A DNA stretch of 64,000 nt from Magnaporthiopsis rhizophila (lineage: Eukaryota > Ascomycota > Sordariomycetes > Magnaporthales > Magnaporthaceae). Location of the stretch: positions 310,001-374,000 of the forward strand of contig PYSS01000016.1 in the NCBI GenBank assembly GCA_003049465.1. Direction: 5' to 3'. Of the stretch, positions 1 to 7,778 are shown piece after piece; position 1 is the first letter of the stretch; each line of letters opens with the position of its first letter. Made by a program: the position numbers and the translations under genes. The notes beneath the pieces were generated by a model. The model made no database searches, was not told the DNA's origin, and was given only the letters and a program-made list of their open reading frames with translations.

Positions 1-3000
1 AAAACAAGACCCATGCGACCGTTTCGGGCTTCAGGTTCAGCCAGGTCTCGTTCCGCACCGCCCTGCTGGTTCCCGACACGGAGCTTGGCGTCGAGTCGCA
101 CTTCTTCCTCCGGCCATCGCGCGAGGCCGGCCGTGGCGAGAAGGGCTGGAGCGAGTTCCAGCTGTGGACCTGCGAGGGTGACGACTGGAGAGAGCACTGC
201 CACGGCCTCGTGCGCACCGAGTATAGCCAGGACGGCGAGCCCGCCGTTCCCACGTCTGCTGACGGCCAGGCCGTCCTCGAGGAGGCGCAGCAGCACTGCA
301 CATCCAAGGTCCACGCCACGAAGCTCTACCGCGCGTTTGGGGACATAGGCCTCGGGTTTGGGCCCACCTTCCAGACCCTCAAGCATGTTAGGGTCTCTGG
401 CGGCAACAGGGTGCTCGTCCAGACGGAGTCGCTGGTGTCCCAGATCCGCAGGGCCGCGCCGCTCCAGTACCTGCAACCGCACATGATCCACCCCACCACG
501 CTCGACGCGGTGATCCAGGCCGGGCTTGTGCCACTCCTCGATCTCGGGGCCGCTTCTTCGGGTCGCGGCGTCAAGGAGACGTGCGTCCCTATCCACGTAA
601 GCGAACTCTGGATCTCGGCCGCCAATGAGGAGAGCGACGGCGGCGTCCCGAACCTGCACGACTCTTCGTACCTAGTTTCGGCGCGATCCAATCCCAGCCC
701 GGGCTACAAGGACGCGCGAGCGTCCATCACTGCGCTGCACGCCGACACCCAGCTCCCTGTGGTCGAGATCAAGGGCCTGGTGTTCAAGGCCCTGCCGGGC
801 ACTGGCGGCAGGGGGCGGCTCGAGGGCGTCCACCGGCCGGCGCTGGCTCTGCAGTGGAAGCCCGATCCTACGCTTTTGAACGCGACCCAGGCCGCGCGCG
901 TGTTTGGCTGCCCGGAATCTGAGAAGCGCAACGACGTGTCACTGGCCATCAAGGGCATGGCCGACTGCGAGGCGCTCGCGGTGCTGTACATGCGCCAGTT
1001 CCTCGGGTCGCTCACAGAAGACGAGGTTGACGGGATGCAGTGGCACCACAAGCACTACGTCTCGTGGATGCGTGACGTGGTGGCAACCTCGGCGGTGCAG
1101 GCCGCCGTCGGCGAGATACCCGAGCTGGAGGCTCGGGTCGCGGGCACGCCCGAGGGCAACCTGGTAACGGTAGTCGGCCGCAACCTTCCTGGCATGCTGC
1201 TGGGTTTGACAGAGCCCCTGGACATCGTATTCGGCGACCGCGCCGCCGAGAACGTGTACCGCTACTCGGAGGGCTCGCGCCGCTGCGCCGCGCAGCTGTG
1301 TTCTTATCTCGACGCGCTGGCGCACAAGAACCCCAAGATGAAGATCCTCGAGGTCGGCAGCGGCACGGGCGGCACGACGGGCCCCGTCCTGGATACACTC
1401 GCCAACGTCTCCGATGGCACAAGGCGGTTCGGACACTACGACTTTACCGACGTCTCACCCAGCTTCTTCGAGCATGCGCGCGAGGCGTTCAAGGACCACG
1501 AGGAGAACATGACCTACCGGATCCTCAACATCGACAACGATCCCGTCGAGCAAGGGTTCGAGGCGGGGTGTTACGACCTCGTGCTGGCGGCCAACGTGCT
1601 GCATGCCACCAAGGACATGGCGCGCACGCTTACCAACGTCCGCAGGCTGCTCAAGCCAGGTGGCAAGCTGCTGGTGCTCGAGCTCACCAACCCGGACGTC
1701 TCCTTCGGCGCCTTCTGCTTTGGCGTCCTCCCTGGCTGGTGGCTCTCCGAGGACGGCCGCAAGGGAGGTCCCCTGATGCCCGTCGAGGGATGGCGATCGA
1801 CGCTGCGACGGGTTGGATTCAGCGGCCTCGACGCCGTCTTCTACGACTTCCCCAACTCGGAGTACACGACCAGCTCCACCCTGGTGTCCACAGCGCTGCC
1901 GCCTGTTGAGGCGATTAAGCGTGTTTCTAGAGAGCCCGTGGTGGCGCAGGTGTTCATACTGATCGACGTCGCACCGTCGGCTCTGCAGATGCACGTTGCC
2001 GACATGCTATCTAGCGAGCTTTCCGATCAAGGCACTGCGGTGAGGACTACTACCATCGCGGGCACCAAGGGCCTCCAGATCGAGGGTGCCACGTGCATCG
2101 CCCTTTCGGAGCTAGACTCGCCTGCGCTCTGGGGCATGAGCGAGGCGGTCTTCACGGCTCTCAGGAGCCTGACTAGCCGCTGCAAGGAGCTGGTCTGGCT
2201 CGGCCGCGGTGGCGTCGGGCTTGTGGCGGACCCGCACCACGAGCTGATCACTGGCCTGGCCAGGACCGTGCGGGGAGAGGCCCGGTCTGGCGGCCGGGGA
2301 GCGCTCCAGTTCGTCACCGTCTCGTTCGCCGAGAGCGAGAGCCAAGACACCATCGTCGAGAAGACGCTGCAGATCCTGGCGCAGAACAAGATCACCACGG
2401 ATATGCAGCCTGACAACCAGTTCAGGGTCGCAGACGATATCGTGCATGTTCCCAGGCTAGTCGAGGCGACGCACCTCGTGCGCCACATGCACGCTGCCAG
2501 GATGCCGGCGGCGGCGGCGGCCTCGGTCTTGGGCGAGGAGGACTCGTTATCGCTGACTGAGGCAGAGGCCACGGCGCTTGGACGCCTGTCTGCCTGGACG
2601 GCTCTGCGCGAGATGGACACGGTGCGGGACGGCGACGTCGTTCTCATCCACGCCGCGTCCGCATCCAGGAACGAAGTCTCGGCCACACAGGCCGCGGTGC
2701 AGATCGCACGGCGCCACGGAGCCGAGCTCTTTGTGGCCGTCGAGGCCGCAGCCGCCGCCTGGGGCGCCCAGGGGGCCGAGGCGTACGGGCTCGCAGCCGA
2801 TCATGTTCTGTCCAGCGACAAGTCGCTCAGCTCCGTCATCAAAGACCGCACTGGCGGCCGCGGCGCCAATGTCGTGGTCGAAGTGTCTCCGTCGGAGCAA
2901 GAGACCCGGCAGGCGCTGATGGACTGTGTCGCGACGTTCGGGCGGTTCGTGGACATACTGCCGCCGGGGGACAACAAAGACGGCAACAGCCGGCAGCAGC

Positions 3001-4550
3001 AGGCCGCCGTCGTGGGTCGGAGCAATGTCCGCCTCGACACCGTCGACATCGAGGCTCTTGTCTTGGCGGATGTCGAGGGATCGCGCTCCATGCTCGAACG
3101 GGCCATGGCCTTTTTCGAGCCCCAGCCGCAGCAGCGACCCATGTCACCAACCGAGGGAGAAGCCGTCACCACCACGGCCAGGCCGGCTGCCCCGGTTTCG
3201 CAGGCGCTTTGGCGGCTGCTGAGAGACGCGACAATGACGGTGACGACCCCCACCACCACGGTCAGCCACAAGGCCGACAGCGTCGCCGACCTCAAGTTCA
3301 AGTTAGACGCATCGTACGTCATTGCCGGCGGTGCAGGTGGTGCCGGCCGGTCTGTGGCGCGGTGGATGGCGGCGCGGGGCGCCAGGCACATTATTCTGCT
3401 GTCGCGCAGCGGCTCCGCCAGCGCCGAGACGCGGGAGCTCGTGGCGGAGCTGCGGGGCGTGTGCGAGCAGGCGGTTGCGCTTGCGTGCGACATCACGGAC
3501 CCGGCGGCCGTGCGGCGCGTAGTAGACCAGTGCCGGCCGACCATGCCGCCCATCCGCGGCTGCGTCCAGGGCGCCATGGTGCTCAACGACAAGCGGTTCG
3601 CCGACATGTCGTTCGCCGAGTGGAACGCCGCCGTGCGTCCCAAGGTCGACGGCTCGCTGAACCTGGTCGAGGGCCTAGGTGGTCAGCAGCAGCTCGACTT
3701 CTTCGTCATGCTCTCGTCCTTTGTCGGGCTCATCGGCGGCGCCGAGCAGGCCAACTACGCGGCTGGTGGCACGTTCCAGGACGCCTTGGCGCGCAGCCTC
3801 ACGGCGTCGCAGCAGCAGGAGAAGGACGGCACAAAGAAGGGCGTCTTCGTCTCGCTGGATCTGCCGGTGCTGCAGGACGTCGGATTCGTGGCGGAGAAGC
3901 CCGAGCTCATGGAACAGCTCCGGGCCGCGGGCTGGCCGTACATGGACGAGGACGAGTTCCTCGCCACGCTCGAGCTCTACTGCCTGGTGGAGCCGCTGCG
4001 GCGGCAACAGCGGTCTACAGATGTAGATGTGGACGTGGACGCGGACGTTGCGCGGGCGCAGGTGGCGCCGCGTGTGTGGCTGGCTACGGACACAATGGAT
4101 GAGGGCTTGGAGGCGCCGTCGTGGGTGCGGGACCCGCTGTTCTCGCATCTGCGCGAGAGGCGAGACCAGAAGTCGTCGTCATTGTCGTCGCCGGGTAGTA
4201 GTAGCAACAGTAACAGCAGCAGCAGCAGCAGCAGCAGCAGGAAAGACAAGGAAGCGGCAGCAGCGCTCCTGGCGGCAACAACGTCGAAGGCCGAGGCCGA
4301 GGCGGTGGTGCTCGAGGCGCTGCTGCTCAAGCTGTCGCGCGTGCTGAGCGTGGAGCTGTCCAACCTGGACGGGGCGCGGCCGTTGCACGCATACGGCGTC
4401 GACTCGCTCGTCTCGGTCAGTCTCCGCACCTGGCTCGGCAAGGAGCTGGGCGCGGAGCTGTCCGTGTTTGAGATGACGGACCGGCCGAGCATCGACGCGC
4501 TGGCGGCGCTGGTTGCGGAGCGGAGCAGGCTTGTACCCAAGTTTGCGTGA
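1..4550 (+). CDS. Highly reducing polyketide synthase, 3' part (DH-CMeT-degenerate ER-KR-ACP)
   Basis: The reading frame is already open at base 3, so the gene enters from the left; about 1515 residues are visible. In order: the dehydratase (DH) domain, with HPTTLD near 489-506 carrying its catalytic aspartate; a C-methyltransferase (about 1195-1880) with the SAM motif ILEVGSGTGG near 1342; an enoylreductase (ER)-like stretch (about 2540-2960); a ketoreductase (KR, about 3310-3800) with YVIAGGAGGAG for NADPH and an S-Y pair in NYAAGG; and an acyl carrier protein (ACP) with GVDSLV (about 4396-4413), whose serine takes phosphopantetheine. A TGA at 4548 follows directly, so no release domain is fused. 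KS, AT and the DH histidine lie outside the window. The ER lacks the N-terminal GroES-like half and its glycine-rich NADPH loop reads HAASASRNEV, so it is probably inactive. Such enzymes build methylated, reduced polyketides in the cytosol. The product is unknown. Confidence 0.95.
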   Translation, partial: NKTHATVSGFRFSQVSFRTALLVPDTELGVESHFFLRPSREAGRGEKGWSEFQLWTCEGDDWREHCHGLVRTEYSQDGEPAVPTSADGQAVLEEAQQHCTSKVHATKLYRAFGDIGLGFGPTFQTLKHVRVSGGNRVLVQTESLVSQIRRAAPLQYLQPHMIHPTTLDAVIQAGLVPLLDLGAASSGRGVKETCVPIHVSELWISAANEESDGGVPNLHDSSYLVSARSNPSPGYKDARASITALHADTQLPVVEIKGLVFKALPGTGGRGRLEGVHRPALALQWKPDPTLLNATQAARVFGCPESEKRNDVSLAIKGMADCEALAVLYMRQFLGSLTEDEVDGMQWHHKHYVSWMRDVVATSAVQAAVGEIPELEARVAGTPEGNLVTVVGRNLPGMLLGLTEPLDIVFGDRAAENVYRYSEGSRRCAAQLCSYLDALAHKNPKMKILEVGSGTGGTTGPVLDTLANVSDGTRRFGHYDFTDVSPSFFEHAREAFKDHEENMTYRILNIDNDPVEQGFEAGCYDLVLAANVLHATKDMARTLTNVRRLLKPGGKLLVLELTNPDVSFGAFCFGVLPGWWLSEDGRKGGPLMPVEGWRSTLRRVGFSGLDAVFYDFPNSEYTTSSTLVSTALPPVEAIKRVSREPVVAQVFILIDVAPSALQMHVADMLSSELSDQGTAVRTTTIAGTKGLQIEGATCIALSELDSPALWGMSEAVFTALRSLTSRCKELVWLGRGGVGLVADPHHELITGLARTVRGEARSGGRGALQFVTVSFAESESQDTIVEKTLQILAQNKITTDMQPDNQFRVADDIVHVPRLVEATHLVRHMHAARMPAAAAASVLGEEDSLSLTEAEATALGRLSAWTALREMDTVRDGDVVLIHAASASRNEVSATQAAVQIARRHGAELFVAVEAAAAAWGAQGAEAYGLAADHVLSSDKSLSSVIKDRTGGRGANVVVEVSPSEQETRQALMDCVATFGRFVDILPPGDNKDGNSRQQQAAVVGRSNVRLDTVDIEALVLADVEGSRSMLERAMAFFEPQPQQRPMSPTEGEAVTTTARPAAPVSQALWRLLRDATMTVTTPTTTVSHKADSVADLKFKLDASYVIAGGAGGAGRSVARWMAARGARHIILLSRSGSASAETRELVAELRGVCEQAVALACDITDPAAVRRVVDQCRPTMPPIRGCVQGAMVLNDKRFADMSFAEWNAAVRPKVDGSLNLVEGLGGQQQLDFFVMLSSFVGLIGGAEQANYAAGGTFQDALARSLTASQQQEKDGTKKGVFVSLDLPVLQDVGFVAEKPELMEQLRAAGWPYMDEDEFLATLELYCLVEPLRRQQRSTDVDVDVDADVARAQVAPRVWLATDTMDEGLEAPSWVRDPLFSHLRERRDQKSSSLSSPGSSSNSNSSSSSSSSRKDKEAAAALLAATTSKAEAEAVVLEALLLKLSRVLSVELSNLDGARPLHAYGVDSLVSVSLRTWLGKELGAELSVFEMTDRPSIDALAALVAERSRLVPKFA
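4195..4239 (+). repeat. AGC/AGT serine-codon microsatellite in the PKS linker
   Basis: A run of AGT, AAC and AGC codons encodes a serine/asparagine tract between the ketoreductase and the ACP. It lies in a domain linker where length change would do little harm. Confidence 0.85.
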
Positions 4551-4935
4551 TTTTGTGATGGCTATCAGCGTTTTTCTCGGGGGATGGAGTTAAAAAAATT
4601 TTGGTGGGTGGAAGGGTAGGCATGAAGCGTTTTCCATGTGTTTCTTTTGTCCCGTCTTTTCTGATGCCCTTCCACCATGTGGTGAGCTGTTGCTATAGGC
4701 TCCTCCAACATCCGCAGCGTTATGTTCTCTTATCCCGTCTTAATTAGCGTGTTCTCTCATTTTCCATCAGCGTTACGTTACGTTCTAGCTGAGTCTCAAT
4801 ACAGCTCGTTTCGGGTTTAGCCAGTTTTCCTGTGATGCCCAACGCAAAAACCGTCCCATCTAGTGCCGACCAGTCGATGTGTGAAACAAGAAATCGATCA
4901 TCTCGTCATGAACAAAATTCCCGAAAAAAAAACGC
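4551..4935. other. Intergenic: convergent 3' ends
   Basis: These 385 bases separate the stop of the PKS gene from the stop of the SUR7-family gene on the other strand. I see AT-rich stretches that suit 3' untranslated regions and no coding sequence. Confidence 0.7.
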
Positions 4936-6240
4936 TCAAAGAAGCCCTCCCCGCCTCCCACTGGATGGCGTCGGCGGGGACACAGCAGCACCAGCCTCCT
5001 CCTTGGACATGGGCTCCGGGTCCCGCGGCAGCCTGCGGTCGGCCCGCACCTCGCGCAGGATGCCCCTGTAGTTTCCGACCTGCTGCGGCGTGCGCGCCCG
5101 CTTGCTGTACGCGTGGCGCCTGAACTCGACGAACCACACGACCCACCAGTGCAGCGCCGCCAGCGCCGACACAACAGCGGCCGCCCACGCCATGGCGACG
5201 AGGCGGGTACCCGCGCGCGCGCGCACGCCCATCGCGTCCCCGCCCCCTCCGCTGATGAGCCCGGCCCCGCCGAGTGCGAGGGCCGTGGACGCCACGGCGG
5301 CGATGCCAAAAGCCGTCGAGCCCAGCACGGCCAGGCACAGGTGGGCTACCGCCAGCGGGGGTCGCTGCAGCGCCACGAAGAAGACCGTCGACCCGACCAT
5401 CACCAAGCCTGTGCTCACGACGCCGATGATGAGCGTAGCTTGTATCAGGGCCGAGCCCTGCGTGGCCAGGTCGACGAGCGACGAGAGCGTGTTGCCGAGC
5501 ACGCCGACTAAGGGCACGGTGACGTTTGTGTTGAGGACCGTGAAGGAGGAGGGGATTTGGGTTGAGATGCGGCGGAGGCCTTTTTTTTTTTTTTTTGTTG
5601 TCCGTTGTTAGTGATGATATCCGGACGTGGTATGTTTACGTAAATGCACTGAAGGCAGACGACAAAAAAAAAAAATAAAAAAAAAAAATAAACGTACCCT
5701 GCGACTTTTCCTTGTACGAATAACACCTCGCCACATTAACGGCCGACCCCGGGACGGAGGAGTTGACGTAGTCGCCCTCGCACGTCTGGCTGACGTAGAA
5801 AAGGTAGACGTCGCGCAGGCCCACGGCGCGCGTCAGGTTGCGCACCAGGTCGCCCTGTAGGTCCTGCAGCTGGCCGTTGACGGCGCCGGTGATGTCGCCG
5901 ATCAGCCCGTCCAGCAGGCCCGTCAGGACCCCCGTGAGGCCGTTGTTGTCCCTGTTGCCGTTGCCGTTGCCGCCGCTCGGGTTGCGGACCTGCGATATCT
6001 GGATTGTGTTCTGGCCTGCTTTTGACGTGTTGAGCTGGGAATGAGGGGCGTTTTTGCCCATTTCTTTGTCAGCCAGCCTGGGGCTAAACATCTAAGATGG
6101 TCGGATTTTCATACCGTCACCCAGGTGTTGTCGACGCTGCCGTCGGGCGAAAAGCCCGACGAGGCCAGGAGCGAGATGCCTAGGCCGACGGCAACCGCAG
6201 CCGTGGCGATTGGGATGATGCTCGCAAAGTGCAGCTTCAT
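4936..6240 (-). CDS. SUR7/PalI-family four-span plasma membrane protein
   Basis: Three exons (6240-6115, 6034-5698, 5579-4936) join in frame to 368 residues; introns of 80 and 118 bases have GTATGA/CAG and GTACGT/AAG ends. The N-terminal hydrophobic segment (about residues 5-26) is followed by a long outer loop containing the LRDVYLFYVSQTCEGDY stretch with a conserved-looking cysteine and a second cysteine about 20 residues later. Three further membrane spans follow in exon 3, and then a basic, Pro/Ser-rich cytosolic tail. This layout is that of SUR7/PalI proteins, which organise eisosome/MCC patches of the plasma membrane or act in ambient pH sensing. The family call rests on topology and the outer-loop pattern. 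Which branch (Sur7, Fmp45 or PalI) is open. The third exon begins right after a 16-base T tract read as A on the coding strand, an unusual acceptor. Confidence 0.75.
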
Positions 6241-7625
6241 TGTCTCGTTTCTTTTTCTTTTTTTTTTTTTTTTTTTTTTCTTCCTTTTTTGGTATGTCTC
6301 GCTTCAAAGCGACCTGTTCGGAGGAACTGCAGGCAAGGCAAGCAGCAACCCGACGCGTGGACGGGAAAACGGCCGGCGGCGGTTATATGGCTCTCTGCCG
6401 TATGTTTAGAGTTTTGTACGTCATCGGCCGTTGGATGCTGCGGCCCTAATGCAGGTGCACGGCTCTAGCAGATAGGGACGAACAGACGGAGGAACTCCCT
6501 CGGGTATAGTAAACACAAGTTGGCGGCGTCTTTTCGAGTGTGGAAGATGTAAGAACGGGTGGAAATGTTGTCGGGGCCGGGGATGAGAGAAAAGACGACA
6601 GACGCCGCGAGCGGCGAAATCCCATCCATAATACATCATGCAATAACCCGTCCAGCCACACCCCGCGAGCGAGTGGCCAACGGGGTTGTCGAGATGGAGG
6701 CGCATTGGGCCGATCCTCTGCTGAACTTGTTGCATGACGCCCCGACAGGTTGGCCAACTCCAAGGTGTAAGCCTGCTGCGTTCGGGTCGTGGTCACTCAG
6801 GGTTATCGGTTGGCTGCCCGTGACGCACAGCCGCCCACTCATGGCCCAGGGGGGCATCCCTGGATAAGTTTCAGATGGCCCGGCACACAAAGTTGCGATG
6901 AGCCAACCGATCGCGACGGAGGTTTTTGGTCCGAACCAGGGCAAAAAAAAAAAAAACGATGGAAGTAAAAACAGCGAGGAAACGGTCATCGTGCTACGGC
7001 TGTCAATTCTTCCTCTTGGCGTCCCCAACTCATGTCCCTCGGCGATCGAGCCTCCTCGATCTCTCCCGACAGACAAGCCGTACTCTATTCGCCAAGACAA
7101 CGGGACATGTCCGGGTGGGGCCGAACTGAGGCTTGCGAAAGGCTCATCGGATTCGAAAGCGCCCCAGATCGATCAGGGGTTTGGTTGGCTGCGCCGCATC
7201 CCTGGCCAGGGGCTCCACGCGTTGGGCGACGACAAATAAAAGGCCTGATAGCACGAGCAATAAGGATAAGGGGTCACGACCAAAGGCGGACTGGGGCGCT
7301 CATGGATATCTGTCTGCTTGACCAAGGTTTCGAGCATCCCGAGATCAAAGGGCGGCACAGCTTCATCTTGGCTCAATGCGACATGCTTTTGACTGTCTTG
7401 GTATACGGAGGTTTTCCCAGATGCGCAGATTGTGAGAGTCGACAATGGAACGCCAGTAGCATACCCAACTCATATCTCTAAACACTTAAGTGAATGTGGT
7501 ATTGAATAAACACACAGCAATGACAAATCAAACTGCTCCATATATAAAAAAGAACCAAGTAACGAGGGACCCATGATTATAACCCCCTGGAGCGCGGGTA
7601 GCAAGCACAGTCGGAGCTGGCTATC
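6241..7625. other. Intergenic region
   Basis: About 1.4 kb upstream of the SUR7-family gene and downstream of the repeat protein. Short open frames here show no domain, no conserved motif and no splice-joined extension. Apart from the poly-T tract and the TATA-like box I see nothing definite. Confidence 0.6.
6381..6390 (-). promoter_or_regulatory. TATA-like box upstream of the SUR7-family gene
   Basis: CCATATAACC on the minus strand lies about 145 bases before the ATG at 6240. A tract of about 23 T on the plus strand (about 6257-6279) lies between it and the start. Confidence 0.35.
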
Positions 7626-7778
7626 TCACGGTTCAAGCCCGGGGACCTTTTCGGTCGCCGTCCGGGTGGCGGTCTCAGTGACCGTCTAGGCGGCAGTCTC
7701 AGTGACCGTCTGGGTGACGGCGGCCTGGGTGACCGTCTCCGTCACGGCGCTCTGAGTGACTGTCTCAGTAACAGCGCT
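7626..7778 (-). pseudogene. Decayed C-terminal repeats of the Ser/Thr repeat protein
   Basis: Past the TAG stop at 7779-7781 the same frame continues for 50 codons. It keeps the repeat pattern (SAVTETVTQSAVTETVTQ, then AAVTQTVTETAA), meets a second TAG at 7686-7688, continues with TVTETATRTATEKVPGLEP and ends at TGA (7626-7628). The first TAG sits where neighbouring units have CAG (Gln), as in TVTQSAVTETVT. The ancestral protein was therefore probably about 50 residues longer. No GPI-anchor signal is visible in the lost tail. Confidence 0.65.

Noticed and set aside
7628..7650. GGTTCAAGCCC looking like a tRNA B box
   Set aside because: The flanking bases do not form a T stem, and no acceptor or anticodon arm can be drawn. 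It is part of the decayed repeat tail.
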